Origin: Candidatus Borreliella tachyglossi | GTDB lineage: Bacteria > Spirochaetota > Spirochaetia > Borreliales > Borreliaceae | Length of the DNA: 64,000 bases | Direction of reading: 5' to 3' | NCBI RefSeq assembly: GCF_003076595.1 | Contig: NZ_CP025785.1 | Location: 402,398 to 466,397, forward strand | Shown: one piece after another, positions 11,312 through 20,998 of the stretch | How the letters are laid out: the number at the start of each line of letters is the position of its first letter | Numbering within the stretch: position 1 is the first letter of the stretch | Translations under genes and position numbers: made by a program | Notes under the pieces: generated by a model | Databases searched by the model: none | The model's input: only the letters and a program-made list of their open reading frames with translations | What the model was told of the DNA's origin: nothing

Positions 11312-11800
11312 TTAAATTTTAATATCAGACAAAGCCTTCAATGTTCTTGCGAGTTTTGAAATCGGAGCCTTAAGCACACTTACAAACAAAGCAATAGCCT
11401 CCTTTTTAGTAGGAAGTTTGCTATACTCATTAAGCTTAGGCTCATCGTAGACTTCGCCCAAAACAAAACCACCCTTCACCTTCAAAGTACTAGTTTTAAC
11501 AAACTCATAAAAAATCTTCGCAATTACATTAGCCTCATCAATAGCCGTAACAACAGCCGTTGGTCCTAAAAGATAAGAATCAAGGCCTTCAATGTATTTA
11601 TCTTTTAAAACCCGCTTCATGATGTTGTTTTTCACAATCTTTACTGCACCCTTCTCACCTTCAATCCTATTTCTAAGCTCATTAAGCTGTGCTACTGTCA
11701 ATCCTCTATAATCTAAGAAAAAAATATTATCCTTCCCATCTAAAAATTCTTTAAATAAATTAAACATTTCCACCTTTTTAGGATTTATCTTTGCATTCAT
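11312..11800 (-). CDS. rplJ: 50S ribosomal protein L10
   Basis: 162 residues from the ATG at 11800, chosen because AGGAG lies 7 bases upstream; an in-frame extension to 11824 would run into rplA. L10 anchors L7/L12 dimers to 23S rRNA. The conserved N-terminal RNA-binding part ([31 protein letters not shown]) is followed by the C-terminal L12-binding helix. It lies 10 bases after rplA in the rplKAJL block. Confidence 0.97.
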   Translation of the reverse strand: MNAKINPKKVEMFNLFKEFLDGKDNIFFLDYRGLTVAQLNELRNRIEGEKGAVKIVKNNIMKRVLKDKYIEGLDSYLLGPTAVVTAIDEANVIAKIFYEFVKTSTLKVKGGFVLGEVYDEPKLNEYSKLPTKKEAIALFVSVLKAPISKLARTLKALSDIKI

Positions 11801-11810
11801 AACCCAACTC

Positions 11811-12485
11811 CTAAACAAAATCAATCTTCATGGAAGGTCCCATGGTAGATGAAATATAGACACTATTCACAAAAGTACCCTTCAAATCGCTTGGTCGTTT
11901 CTTAAGCAATTCCCTAATAAGCTCGTCATAATTTTCTTTTATTTTTTTATTATCCATAGATGATTTACCAACAGAAAAATTTATTACACCATTTTTATTT
12001 GCCCTAAATTCTGTACGCCCCTTCTTAAGACTAGCGATCGCACCCCTTAAATCATTAGTAACCGTTTGTGTTTTGGGATTTGGCATCAACCCTCTCTTGC
12101 CCAAAATAGGCCCAAGCTTCCCCACATCCCTCATCATATCAGGTGTTGCAACAACAATATCAAAATCATCAAAGCCACCCTTAACCTGACTAATAAAATC
12201 ATCATCCCCAACATAAGTAGCACCAGCTTCTCTAGCCTCATCAGCTCTATCACCCTTAGCAAATACAAGTATTCTCTTCTCTTTCATAAACTGATTTGGT
12301 AAAACAACTGTATCTCTGACTGTATGATTCTTCTTTAAATTGAGATTAATAGATATATCTACCGTCTCATCAAATTTAACAAATTTAATTTCCTTCAATA
12401 AAGATATCGCATCATCTATGTTGTAAGATTTAAGTTTATCTACTTTAGATAGAGCTTGAATATATTTTTTCCCAACTTTAGCCAT
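11811..12485 (-). CDS. rplA: 50S ribosomal protein L1
   Basis: 224 residues, full length. L1 forms the L1 stalk and in many bacteria represses its own operon. Motifs include [13 protein letters not shown], the signature-like [20 protein letters not shown], and [10 protein letters not shown]. Its ATG shares one base with the rplK stop (TAATG), which implies translational coupling. Confidence 0.98.
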   Translation of the reverse strand: MAKVGKKYIQALSKVDKLKSYNIDDAISLLKEIKFVKFDETVDISINLNLKKNHTVRDTVVLPNQFMKEKRILVFAKGDRADEAREAGATYVGDDDFISQVKGGFDDFDIVVATPDMMRDVGKLGPILGKRGLMPNPKTQTVTNDLRGAIASLKKGRTEFRANKNGVINFSVGKSSMDNKKIKENYDELIRELLKKRPSDLKGTFVNSVYISSTMGPSMKIDFV

Positions 12486-12925
12486 TATTTTTCCACCTCA
12501 ACACCCATTGAACGCGCACTCCCCGCAATGATTTTAAATGCTGCAAATTCAGTTTTTGCATTCAAATCAGGCATTTTAACTCTTGCAATTTCTATTAACT
12601 TTTCTTTTGATATAGTCCCAACTTTATCTGTATTAGACTTCTTAGAACCTGTCTCTATCCCAACAGCCTTCTTAATCAGAACAGAAGCTGGAGGGCTTTT
12701 TACAATAAATGAAAAACTTTTATCACTATAAACAGTAATGATAACAGGAACAACAATTCCTGGTTCCATTTTAGCTGTTTTCTCATTAAATTCTTTCACA
12801 AACTGAGGACCACTAACACCATGAGGTCCCAGAGCCTGACCTATTTTAGCTCCTGGAGCAGCTTGAGCAGCTGGAACCTGCAACTTAATCCACGCAACCT
12901 CTTTCTTCTTTCTAGACTTAGACAT
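12485..12925 (-). CDS. rplK: 50S ribosomal protein L11
   Basis: 146 residues. L11 binds the GTPase-associated region of 23S rRNA. It shows the N-terminal [20 protein letters not shown] and [16 protein letters not shown] segments and the C-terminal RNA-binding [11 protein letters not shown] with the [11 protein letters not shown] end. It follows nusG by 47 bases and overlaps rplA by one base. Confidence 0.98.
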   Translation of the reverse strand: MSKSRKKKEVAWIKLQVPAAQAAPGAKIGQALGPHGVSGPQFVKEFNEKTAKMEPGIVVPVIITVYSDKSFSFIVKSPPASVLIKKAVGIETGSKKSNTDKVGTISKEKLIEIARVKMPDLNAKTEFAAFKIIAGSARSMGVEVEK

Positions 12926-12972
12926 AAAATAACTCCCTATGGTAATAACGCCTTTTAGGCTCCCATTAATTA

Positions 12973-13527
12973 TTAAATTTTCTCTATATGTTGAAAATCA
13001 ACCTCAACAGGAGTTGACCTCCCAAAAATCTGAACTGCAACTTTTAATTTCTTTTTCTCATAATCAATAGATCCAATAACACCCTCAAAAGAATCAAAAG
13101 GACCCCCCTTAATTCTAACTCTCTCTCCTTCTTCAAAATCATAAAGTATAAAAATAGACTTATCTGCCTTAATCTCTCCAGTAAGCATAAAGACACTCTT
13201 AACTTCTTCATCACTAATAGGAAGCGGCTTTTGCTCTTTATTAGTACCAACAAAATTTACAACACCCTGAATCTTAATAATATTAGCCACAGTGTCTTTC
13301 CATCCCAACTCAGGAAGATCCAGCTCAACCAAAATATACCCTGGCCAAATCTTTCTTTCCCGCATCCGTTTTTTTCCACCCCTTATTTCCTCTACTCTTT
13401 CAATAGGAGCCTTCACATCTAAAACCTCATTACCAAACGCGCCCTCACCTATCAAAAACTTTATTTCTTGTTCTATCTTTTTCTCATACTGAGAAAAAGT
13501 TTGCAATACATACCAGGCTCTAGACAT
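12973..13527 (-). CDS. nusG: Transcription termination/antitermination factor NusG
   Basis: 184 residues. It has an N-terminal NGN domain ([32 protein letters not shown]) and a C-terminal KOW motif ([19 protein letters not shown]). NusG binds RNA polymerase clamp helices and couples to Rho or S10. It lies 9 bases after secE in the canonical secE-nusG-rplKA order. There is no long insertion of the kind seen in some other phyla. Confidence 0.98.
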   Translation of the reverse strand: MSRAWYVLQTFSQYEKKIEQEIKFLIGEGAFGNEVLDVKAPIERVEEIRGGKKRMRERKIWPGYILVELDLPELGWKDTVANIIKIQGVVNFVGTNKEQKPLPISDEEVKSVFMLTGEIKADKSIFILYDFEEGERVRIKGGPFDSFEGVIGSIDYEKKKLKVAVQIFGRSTPVEVDFQHIEKI

Positions 13528-13536
13528 AATCTTTCC

Positions 13537-13707
13537 TTAAAATATATAAGTTACAGCAAGATACATAACATAATCCACCACACCTAAAAATATTGAAATA
13601 AAAAAAACTAACCAAAAAACTTGTTTCCCATGGCCTATTACCTCGCCATACTTAGGCCATGTTATTTTTTTGAGCTCTAAGACACTCTCCTTAATAAATT
13701 TAAACAC
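13537..13707 (-). CDS. secE: Preprotein translocase subunit SecE
   Basis: 56 residues from a GTG at 13707, preceded by AGAGAGG at 7 bases. It starts FKFIKESVLELKKITWPKYG, followed by a single membrane segment (QVFWLVFFISIFLGVVDYVM). This short one-TM form is the usual bacterial SecE, part of SecYEG. Longer in-frame readings that start further upstream would run into tRNA-Trp, so they are rejected. An ATG at 13728 is possible but has no SD. Confidence 0.93.
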   Translation of the reverse strand: MFKFIKESVLELKKITWPKYGEVIGHGKQVFWLVFFISIFLGVVDYVMYLAVTYIF

Positions 13708-13736
13708 TAAAAGCCTCTCTTTAATCATGCAGACAA

Positions 13737-13809
13737 CAGGCCAGGAGGGACTCGAACCCCCAACATGCGATTTTGGAGACCGCCGTTCTACCATTGGAAC
13801 TACTGACCT
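13737..13809 (-). tRNA. tRNA-Trp (anticodon CCA)
   Basis: A 73-base cloverleaf: acceptor AGGTCAG pairs with CTGGCCT, discriminator G, anticodon loop TCTCCAAAA with CCA, and T-arm GGGGGTTCGAGTCCC. It lies between rpmG and secE on the same strand, the common rpmG-tRNATrp-secE arrangement. No CCA is encoded. Confidence 0.97.
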
Positions 13810-13821
13810 ATTTACTTAAAA

Positions 13822-14001
13822 TTATTTTATCTTCCCTTCTTTATGAAGAGTATGCTTCCTGAGAATTGAGCAATACTTCATTAATTCTAATTTTTCTTGC
13901 TTATTGCGTCTATTCTTAGTAGTCGTATAATTTCTAATCCCTGTTTCTTCACATACCAAAGCCACAAGCTCAACAGCACCTTTACCTTTCTTCTTACTCA
14001 T
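13822..14001 (-). CDS. rpmG: 50S ribosomal protein L33
   Basis: 59 residues, [20 protein letters not shown] through [20 protein letters not shown] to a C-terminal [13 protein letters not shown]33 binds near the ribosomal E site. The RNYTT and RKHTLHKE blocks are diagnostic. Only one Cys remains of each usual zinc pair (VCEET, YCSIL), so this is a form unable to bind zinc through four cysteines. It sits between tRNA-Thr and tRNA-Trp. Confidence 0.96.
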   Translation of the reverse strand: MSKKKGKGAVELVALVCEETGIRNYTTTKNRRNKQEKLELMKYCSILRKHTLHKEGKIK

Positions 14002-14023
14002 GAAAACACTCCTGAATACAAAA

Positions 14024-14096
14024 AGCCCTCAATCGGACTTGAACCGACGACCCCCACCTTACCATGGTGGTGCTCTACCAGCTGAGCTACAAGGGC
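14024..14096 (-). tRNA. tRNA-Thr (anticodon GGT)
   Basis: A 73-base cloverleaf: acceptor GCCCTTG with TGAGGGC, D-arm GCTCAGCTGGTAGAGC, anticodon loop CATGGTA giving GGT, and T-arm GTCGGTTCAAGTCCGAT. It is the first gene of the rpmG-secE-nusG transcription unit, about 32 bases downstream of a candidate promoter. No CCA is encoded. Confidence 0.97.
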
Positions 14097-14128
14097 ATTA
14101 CTTCCCCTTATAAACAAACTCTTATATC

Positions 14129-14157
14129 ATGTTAGTTGATTATCTTAAAAAAGACAA
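14129..14157 (-). promoter_or_regulatory. Candidate sigma-70 promoter for the tRNA-Thr/rpmG/secE/rpl/rpo unit
   Basis: On the minus strand TTGTCT (14157-14152) and TAACAT (14134-14129) are separated by 17 bases, about 32 bases before tRNA-Thr. Other AT-rich -10 choices exist nearby, for example TATAAG. The site is the only plausible start for the block because the upstream gene is unrelated. Confidence 0.5.
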
Positions 14158-14182
14158 GTACCCAAATTATATTTTCAGCGTC

Positions 14183-15031
14183 CTACTTTATAATAATAAG
14201 CTTTCCTTCCCTTAAAAGATTAACATTATTTTTATTTGAGAATAATTTATTAATAGAATATTCATCAAGTATGATATCTGAATTATTCTTCCCATAAATC
14301 CCTTTAGCAACCAACCTTAAAGGATAATCCCCAATTCTATCCTCATTCCTATAAGCAATATCATTCGTATACTCAAGCATACCCCATCTCCTTAATGCAT
14401 CTGGTTCAACCATCCTTTTATCAAAATAAAGTTTAATATTCTCATCATAAATCTTAATAAAAAAAGAATCCGTTAACTTAACAGTACCCGAAGTGGATTC
14501 ATAATCTTCACCTGCATAAATAACAATTCCAGTATAAGCAAACTGATCAACTCTCATAGTCATAAATGGGTAAAAAGCTTTATAAGACTTATCGTGAAAT
14601 AAAAATAAATTAATAAAATCAGGAAAAAGACTAAGCTCATACCTAATAGTTATGCTCTTTAAATCCTCTGAATACTTTACATAGCTCCTTTTTAAAATGC
14701 TATCAAGCCCTGAAAAATATAGTATCAAATGGGGCTCTGAATCAAGATAATCCTTAAAAGTATTATCAGAATCAATTACCATTTCAAAAAGAGATTGCCT
14801 TATTAAAGAGTCCTTAAAATCATTAATACTTAACACCAACCTAGAAGTAGAATTAAGTCCAACTCTACCAAATTTATCTTCATCCACTGTTTTAATAATA
14901 TCAAAATAAACAATTTTTTTTTTCCAATCAATTATTCTCTTTATACTAGCCCCAGAAGCAGTATCATTTACAACAGAGGCATTAGAATAAAACACAAATA
15001 AAAAACTAAAAAGGATAATCAGTAATTTCAC
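14183..15031 (-). CDS. Secreted protein of unknown function
   Basis: About 282 residues. A GTG start at 15031 is chosen for the AGGGGG at 7 bases upstream and because it yields a clean signal peptide (VKLLIILFSFLFVFYSNA). The mature part is predicted soluble with alternating beta segments (DIIKTVDEDKFGRVGLNSTS, SITIRYELSLFPDFINLF). No known domain is recognised. It lies 11 bases downstream of the next lipoprotein gene, so the two are probably cotranscribed. Export to the periplasm is inferred from the leader. Confidence 0.75.
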   Translation of the reverse strand: MKLLIILFSFLFVFYSNASVVNDTASGASIKRIIDWKKKIVYFDIIKTVDEDKFGRVGLNSTSRLVLSINDFKDSLIRQSLFEMVIDSDNTFKDYLDSEPHLILYFSGLDSILKRSYVKYSEDLKSITIRYELSLFPDFINLFLFHDKSYKAFYPFMTMRVDQFAYTGIVIYAGEDYESTSGTVKLTDSFFIKIYDENIKLYFDKRMVEPDALRRWGMLEYTNDIAYRNEDRIGDYPLRLVAKGIYGKNNSDIILDEYSINKLFSNKNNVNLLREGKLIIIK

Positions 15032-15042
15032 ATTAAATCCCC

Positions 15043-16065
15043 CTACTTTTTCCCTAAGTAAACTCCTATCCAAGCCCAGCCATTATTAATTTCTGGATCT
15101 TTTGGATAAGAAATCTTTTTTAAAACAAAATACCACTCCCAAATGTGTTCCCATCCACTAGACTCAAGATAAGATATATCATTACTAGAATCAGCCTCAA
15201 AATTATCCGCAAACTGTATCCCATTTTTTCGCCTACTGCCAAGTTTAATCATTGTTGTCAAAAAACTATTTGTATTAATTGGATTACCTCTGCCACCTTT
15301 TTGATCCCAGCTTTGTATAAAAAAATTATGTTTATCTCTTATGCTCAATAATTTTGTAGTATTCCCAGAAAAAATATATCTCTTAATATCTTGAATTAAG
15401 TCACTCAAATTTCTATAAACTACAAATTCCGGATTATCATAATAATTAACCCTAGTAATAACATTAGAATAATCTCTTGAGTCTATTCTTAAATCTGATC
15501 TCGGTATTGAAAGCATCCTCTTATAATAAAAATAAGCCTCCTCATAATTCTGCATACTCTCTAAGTTTAGAGCAAGATTGTAATAATAATTACCCTTATC
15601 TTCATTTGTAAGACTATCGATACCCCCATTAAGTAATAATTTGTAATACCCAACCTTATTGCTAGGATCAATATTTAAACTTACCACCCTTTTTGCAATT
15701 TCTATCTTTACAGAACTATTCTCATAAACATAATCATCAAAATTATCAACAACATATCTATAATAAGTAAAAGCCACCCAGTCTTCCTTCATAGCAGCAT
15801 ATACATTACCCATCAAATAAAAATACAAAGGATAATATTCCCTACTCTCATCATTAGTAATTCCGTGATTTACAGTTATTAAAGCATTTTTATAATTTTT
15901 ATTTCGAATGTGTATATTAGCTATTCTATCAATAATAAGAAATCTATCGAGTCCATTCTTACTCGACTCTTCCAGCAGGCCCATAAGATTCTGAATCTCA
16001 CTTTGCTTAATCTTACAAGAACTAAAAATCAGCATCAGCCCAAACGCTTGAATTAACAACTTCAT
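15043..16065 (-). CDS. Lipoprotein with TPR-like helical repeats, function unknown
   Basis: About 340 residues from the ATG at 16065. This start places the leader MKLLIQAFGLMLIFSSC directly at the N-terminus with a lipobox FSSC. The body has repeated helix pairs rich in Tyr/Asn (NYKNALITVNHGITNDESRE, NYYYNLALNLESMQNYEEAY) that look like tetratricopeptide repeats, and a C-terminal WEWYFVLKK...WAWIGVYLG block. It is cotranscribed with the 14183-15031 gene and divergent from 16142. A TPR role in protein-protein contacts at the envelope is inference. Confidence 0.7.
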   Translation of the reverse strand: MKLLIQAFGLMLIFSSCKIKQSEIQNLMGLLEESSKNGLDRFLIIDRIANIHIRNKNYKNALITVNHGITNDESREYYPLYFYLMGNVYAAMKEDWVAFTYYRYVVDNFDDYVYENSSVKIEIAKRVVSLNIDPSNKVGYYKLLLNGGIDSLTNEDKGNYYYNLALNLESMQNYEEAYFYYKRMLSIPRSDLRIDSRDYSNVITRVNYYDNPEFVVYRNLSDLIQDIKRYIFSGNTTKLLSIRDKHNFFIQSWDQKGGRGNPINTNSFLTTMIKLGSRRKNGIQFADNFEADSSNDISYLESSGWEHIWEWYFVLKKISYPKDPEINNGWAWIGVYLGKK

Positions 16066-16141
16066 CGTTTTTATTATATAATAAAGGCCACGTATAGCAA
16101 AACACATCCTAAGATAAATAAAAATTGCTAAGGGTTTCAAA

Positions 16142-17440
16142 ATGAATAAAAAATTAACCTATATTTCATTACTCATATTGTTTATATCTTGTTTCAATAA
16201 AAGCAATAAATATGGAATTGTCTTGGATTCAAATAATATAGAAAAACTACCAAATGGATCACTTGTAAAAATAAAAAATACTAACTTAAATCAAAGCAAA
16301 CAAACAATAACAATAGATTATAATGGAACAAAATTTATAGTACATCAATTCACAATAGAAGAGTTTCAAGAGGAAGCAGAGGCAGAAAAATTCAGACTAA
16401 ACATTAAACCATACATAAACAAATATGCCATAAATAAAAAAGACATCTTGCCTCTCAGAGCTTCTCCGGACAACTATACAGACAACATAATATATCGAAT
16501 CCCAAAAGATGCTATCTTGAAAATAATAAGCATTGGTGAAAAAACAGAAGCAGGTTCACTTCAAGGAAGATGGGTGTATACCCTAACAAAAGATGGTTAT
16601 AAAGGTTATGTCTTTGACTATGCACTCGAAATTTTCGATAATATTACAGGCACACTACTGACAGTCCAGCTAAACCAAGATTCACAGAACGAAGTAATTA
16701 GTATATTCCAAAATATTAAACATTTAAGACCTCTCTATTATGCAAAAATGCTTTCTAATCGTACTTATAATTCCAACTTATTAAGAGAAGATTATGGACT
16801 ATTTTTTACTATTAACAATGAAATCAAAATAAATATGTCTGGGTTAAATTTGGATTTCAAATTTGATGTAGTTGATGGGATAAAGCCCTCTGGCTTTCTA
16901 TTCAGATCTAGAAATTCAGAGGAAGATTTTATTTGCTTAGAAAAAGATACTCAAAACCACTATAATGTACTAGTAAAAGTTAGAGAGCATAACTTTGAAG
17001 TAAGCTTTGTTATCATTGAACAAAGCATTGAAAAAATTATTCTTGAAGCAGAAAAACAAAATAAAAAACTAATAGATAGATTAATATCTTACAAGGCATT
17101 AATAAATGAACAGTATGGAGATATCGAATTTAAGAAAGATAAAACATTTATTTGGAAAACAAACGAACAATTTAACAATTTCCCAAGTTCTGGAAATTTT
17201 GAAGTAGTAGGACTTAGTCCAAGTTTGCAAATTTCATATAAAAACGCTATAAAACTAATAACTAAGGAAGGAAAAAAATATTTCTGCCTATTAGACTACA
17301 CCAACAGTGCATTACAGCTCGTATTTATAGATCCTAGGCATGTGGAAGACGATCTAATAATAACTGAAGACAAGAATAAAATTATAGTAATACTCTTCAA
17401 GGATCCGTCTAGTCAAAATATATTTGTAAAAAAGTATTAA
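16142..17440 (+). CDS. Lipoprotein with an SH3b-like domain, function unknown
   Basis: 432 residues. The leader MNKKLTYISLLILFISC gives a lipobox FISC with Cys 17. Residues about 95-160 (ILPLRASPDNYTDNIIYRIP, RWVYTLTKDGYKGYVFDYAL) resemble a bacterial SH3 domain, a fold often used for peptidoglycan or peptide binding. The C-terminal half has no recognised family. AAGGG lies 7 bases before the ATG. It is followed after 23 bases by the ankyrin-repeat gene on the same strand. Confidence 0.7.
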   Translation: MNKKLTYISLLILFISCFNKSNKYGIVLDSNNIEKLPNGSLVKIKNTNLNQSKQTITIDYNGTKFIVHQFTIEEFQEEAEAEKFRLNIKPYINKYAINKKDILPLRASPDNYTDNIIYRIPKDAILKIISIGEKTEAGSLQGRWVYTLTKDGYKGYVFDYALEIFDNITGTLLTVQLNQDSQNEVISIFQNIKHLRPLYYAKMLSNRTYNSNLLREDYGLFFTINNEIKINMSGLNLDFKFDVVDGIKPSGFLFRSRNSEEDFICLEKDTQNHYNVLVKVREHNFEVSFVIIEQSIEKIILEAEKQNKKLIDRLISYKALINEQYGDIEFKKDKTFIWKTNEQFNNFPSSGNFEVVGLSPSLQISYKNAIKLITKEGKKYFCLLDYTNSALQLVFIDPRHVEDDLIITEDKNKIIVILFKDPSSQNIFVKKY

Positions 17441-17463
17441 AAATTGCTTAAAGGTTAAAGTCA

Positions 17464-18117
17464 ATGACAATAATATTAATATTATTAACACAATTCACTG
17501 TATCCTTAAATGCCAATGCAGACACAGCAATAATAAAAGAATTAACAAAAACACTGTATACTCCTTGCGATAAGGAATATGAAACAAATAAAGAAAAATT
17601 AGATAATTTCGTAGAGTCAATAAGTTTAAATAACAATAATACTTTAAAAGCGCTGCAAAAAATAAAAAATGATTTTCTAATCACGTCTGTATATTTTAAA
17701 AACATAAAAGGTACTCTAATGGCTCTAAATATCGGTGCAGAAATAAATTTTAAATATAAAATATCACCATTATCGTTTTCAATAATTAACAACGATTTAG
17801 AAACTATAAAAATATTAATAGACTATGGGATAAGCATTAATAGAATAGATGACTCAGAGCATCCATCACTATTTTGGGCAATATACCTAAATAACAAAGA
17901 AATATTTAATTTTTTAAAAGAAAATGGAGCTGATTTGAGTTTTACACTTAAGGACGGGAAAACACCCATACAAGCTGCAATAGAAATTGAAAATATTGAT
18001 CTAATCGAGTTATTACTTAAAAACAATATTTATATCAAAGATGAATACAGAAAAGAAATTAAAAGTTTAAAAAATAAAAATATAAGAAGTATCTTACAGA
18101 AGTACAAAACAATATAG
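17464..18117 (+). CDS. Secreted ankyrin-repeat protein
   Basis: 217 residues with a short signal peptide (MTIILILLTQFTVSLNANA). The central and C-terminal parts show three to four ankyrin-like repeats: SPLSFSIINNDLETIKILID, HPSLFWAIYLNNKEIFNFLK with ENGADL, and GKTPIQAAIEIENIDLIELL. Ankyrin repeats bind proteins; the partner is unknown. It is probably cotranscribed with 16142-17440 and converges with the next minus-strand gene, with 5 bases between the stops. Confidence 0.75.
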   Translation: MTIILILLTQFTVSLNANADTAIIKELTKTLYTPCDKEYETNKEKLDNFVESISLNNNNTLKALQKIKNDFLITSVYFKNIKGTLMALNIGAEINFKYKISPLSFSIINNDLETIKILIDYGISINRIDDSEHPSLFWAIYLNNKEIFNFLKENGADLSFTLKDGKTPIQAAIEIENIDLIELLLKNNIYIKDEYRKEIKSLKNKNIRSILQKYKTI

Positions 18118-18122
18118 ATAAA

Positions 18123-19646
18123 TTAATATCCATCCGACATTTCAATATTCTTATCTTTATCGAAGAGATCCTTATATACAAAAGATTTCCTACTAAGCTG
18201 CTCCTTTAAATCTTTTGGAAAAGGAGCATTCCGCCACATAACTCCACGAACCATTTTTTCAACCTTTTGAACGCCCTTACTTTCCTTATCTATCCAGAGT
18301 AAATAATCATCTAGAAAGAAATTTTTAACATTACCCTTCCTAATAAATTTAGTATAATATTCATAATATTGCCCAGTTATCCCTGTTTCCATCCACCTAA
18401 ATGATGCTTGCTCTTTTGCAAGTTCCCAAATAAAATCTCCCACACCTAAAATAATGGCTTTTTTTAAATCCTTAGCATACATAGGTATTAATATCTTGCC
18501 TCGTCCTTTAGCTCGATTTTTAATATCAATAGGTTCCCAACAAATCCCTCTCGCGCCATAAGATGGTATTAATATAAAATAAGGAACAATCCTTAAAAAA
18601 TCCCCTCTATAATTTTTATGAAATATCTTAGGCTGAATACTCTCAATCTCTCTGACAAGCTGCATGACTCTCTCTCTACTACCAAAACCCTGAGGATTTA
18701 TAACCACATTGGTTTTAAGTAATATTGGAAAATGATTTCCTCTAGATCCAATAGTAAGCTTATTAGCTTTCATTAAAGATCCAACTTCCTCAACTGCAAT
18801 AGTGGAATCACTGGGCTCATCCATACCCTGCATCTTATTTTCAATCTCAATAAGCTCTTCCTTTGACTCTCTAAGCTGAGACACCAAAGACACAATTTCC
18901 CTATTGGCCTTAATAAGATCATTAATGTAATGAGAAGCAAAATTTAAAGGCTTTAAAACATCATTAGAATAAAACCCTCTTATCTCATACTCATCCATAA
19001 CTACCTCATTATTAGATACATCAGAAAATAAAAATTTAAACATATCTTTTAATCTTTGGGTAGCTTCAATTCTTGCTATATCGCTTTTCTTAAGACTACT
19101 CTTTGCATAATCAATATTAGCTAAAATCTTGTCTTGCCTATTAAATAATATCTTTTTCATATCTTCATCTTTAATGTCTTCCCTTGGTTCATCCACTGTA
19201 AGTTTTCTTACCTTGAATTCATGAACACCATAAATCCATTCATCAAAATAAATAAATGGCTCATTATAATTATTATCCCAAATGGTTTTTGAAATTAAAG
19301 ACTTAAGTTCATCTCCAAGAGCATTTGGAAGAAGAGCTGCAAATCTAAATAAAACCTTTTGCTCAGTCGTCAAATTTAAAACATTTTTAGCAATTGATTT
19401 TAAAAAATCCCAATAAATGCTAACTATTTGCTTATATCTAGTAGCCTTATCTCCATTATCTACTGATTTAGGATTTAAATAATCTAACAATACCCTGTGG
19501 AGTCTAGAGCCAATCTCTTTATCGCTTAAAATAAGATTTTTATAATAATCATCAGTAAAAAATTTCTTATCATCCTCCTCCAGTATACTAATTTCAGGCA
19601 ATTCTAAATTCAAATCTGTATTGACTAAGTCAGGATACTTATACAA
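18123..19646 (-). CDS. Conserved hypothetical cytoplasmic protein (507 aa)
   Basis: 507 residues with no signal peptide or membrane segment. A helical stretch at about 240-285 (SLVSQLRESKEELIEIENKM) could form a coiled coil. The C-terminal half has IVPYFILIPSYGARGICWEP and GKILIPMYAKDLKKAIILGV, aromatic-rich segments without a family I recognise. It lies in the syntenic position before the glutamate transporter and seems conserved in Borrelia, but I cannot assign a role. Confidence 0.7.
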   Translation of the reverse strand: MYKYPDLVNTDLNLELPEISILEEDDKKFFTDDYYKNLILSDKEIGSRLHRVLLDYLNPKSVDNGDKATRYKQIVSIYWDFLKSIAKNVLNLTTEQKVLFRFAALLPNALGDELKSLISKTIWDNNYNEPFIYFDEWIYGVHEFKVRKLTVDEPREDIKDEDMKKILFNRQDKILANIDYAKSSLKKSDIARIEATQRLKDMFKFLFSDVSNNEVVMDEYEIRGFYSNDVLKPLNFASHYINDLIKANREIVSLVSQLRESKEELIEIENKMQGMDEPSDSTIAVEEVGSLMKANKLTIGSRGNHFPILLKTNVVINPQGFGSRERVMQLVREIESIQPKIFHKNYRGDFLRIVPYFILIPSYGARGICWEPIDIKNRAKGRGKILIPMYAKDLKKAIILGVGDFIWELAKEQASFRWMETGITGQYYEYYTKFIRKGNVKNFFLDDYLLWIDKESKGVQKVEKMVRGVMWRNAPFPKDLKEQLSRKSFVYKDLFDKDKNIEMSDGY

Positions 19647-19784
19647 GGCCTTACTCCCCCAAGAATCGGATTGTGAACACTTCTACTAATAAATAGTAAT
19701 ACCAAAATTTTATATTTACCAAAAAATCTAGTAAGATTTATATAACTATAAGGATAATTTTTAAGACCTTTAAAGGAATAACTT

Positions 19785-20975
19785 ATGAATACAAAAATAA
19801 AATTCTTTCTAACTATACCTATTGGAATATTAATTGGATTATTCTTTCCATCTGAAAGTTACAACACATTATCACATATCTTCATAAGGTTGGCTTACTT
19901 TTCCTTAATTCCTTTTTTAATATTTTCAATTCCACTCGGAATTGAAAATATTATTGAAAATAAAAAATTTAGAAAACTATTTGGAAAAACAATTTATTAT
20001 GGAATCTTAATCAATTTTATAGGGGTAATTACATCCATTATAGTTGCAACAATATATCTGCCGCAAAGAATCCCAATACTAGATAAAAATATTCAAAATT
20101 TATACATATTTAATAAATCAGAATTTCTTGAAACATTTTTTCCAAAAAACATTCTTACAATAATTACAAGTAGCAACCCAAACCTTTTAAGTATTTACAT
20201 TATCTCAATCATTATTGGCACTAGTTTTTACTATGCAAAACAAAAGGGAAGAATGGCTAGGGAGCTTATTTTAAGCATCTCAAATCTTTTCTACAATGCA
20301 AACGGAATAGTAGTCAACATATTAAATGTTGGGGTCATTTTCATCACAGCAGCATACACTATCAACTTAAGAAATTTTAAAAATTATCAATACTATCTAA
20401 ATAGCATAATATTTTTCTCAGTATGGACAATTATTATCATTCTAATAATAATTCCAATTATTAGCTATAACTTGACCAAAAACCTTAAATTGGCATACAA
20501 GAGTATATTAATATCCATTCAAAACATAATATTTGCGGGCTTAACAATGGACACTTATGCCCCCTACTCCATTTTAATAGAAGACATTAAAAATGAAAGA
20601 ATCAACATAAAGAAATCAATAATTACAAATATACCAATAATTAATTTTATCTCTAAATTTGGGACAATCTTTATCTCAACAATTTCATTTTTTATTATTT
20701 TAAAATCTTACTCTAGCTTGCCCATATCAATTTATGAAATAAGCTATATGAGCGTATTAGCATTCATTTTTATTTTTGCATTTCCACACATACCAAACAG
20801 CTTAATTTATATAATTACAATGCTCTGTTCAACTTATACAAAAGGAATTGAACTCAGTTACTCAACCATAACTCCAGTACTTCCAATATTAATGTCTCTA
20901 GCCTTAATGATTGACTTTACATTCAATGTTGCAATACTGCATATAGTAGACTTCAATGACCTACAAGAAACTTAA
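19785..20975 (+). CDS. gltP: Dicarboxylate/amino acid:cation symporter (glutamate transporter type)
   Basis: 396 residues with about eight to ten hydrophobic segments, of the DAACS (GltP/GltT) family. Recognisable parts are the N-terminal IPIGILIGLFFPSESYNTLS, YFSLIPFLIFSIPLGIENII, and the C-terminal ITPVLPILMSLALMIDFTFN with NVAILHIVDF. The substrate-binding HP1/HP2 loops are more divergent than in E. coli GltP, so the substrate is uncertain. AAAGGAA precedes the ATG. Borrelia cannot make most amino acids, which fits an uptake role. Confidence 0.85.
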   Translation: MNTKIKFFLTIPIGILIGLFFPSESYNTLSHIFIRLAYFSLIPFLIFSIPLGIENIIENKKFRKLFGKTIYYGILINFIGVITSIIVATIYLPQRIPILDKNIQNLYIFNKSEFLETFFPKNILTIITSSNPNLLSIYIISIIIGTSFYYAKQKGRMARELILSISNLFYNANGIVVNILNVGVIFITAAYTINLRNFKNYQYYLNSIIFFSVWTIIIILIIIPIISYNLTKNLKLAYKSILISIQNIIFAGLTMDTYAPYSILIEDIKNERINIKKSIITNIPIINFISKFGTIFISTISFFIILKSYSSLPISIYEISYMSVLAFIFIFAFPHIPNSLIYIITMLCSTYTKGIELSYSTITPVLPILMSLALMIDFTFNVAILHIVDFNDLQET

Positions 20976-20998
20976 ACTTTGGTAGTTAGAATCAATAA

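Noticed and set aside
13708-13794. N-terminal extension of SecE into the upstream DNA
   Set aside because: The extension overlaps tRNA-Trp and gives no SecE-like residues; the GTG at 13707 has a good SD and matches the family start.
17448-17792. Minus-strand open frame opposite the ankyrin gene
   Set aside because: It is a hydrophobic shadow of the AT-rich coding strand; the plus-strand gene has a signal peptide and clear repeats.
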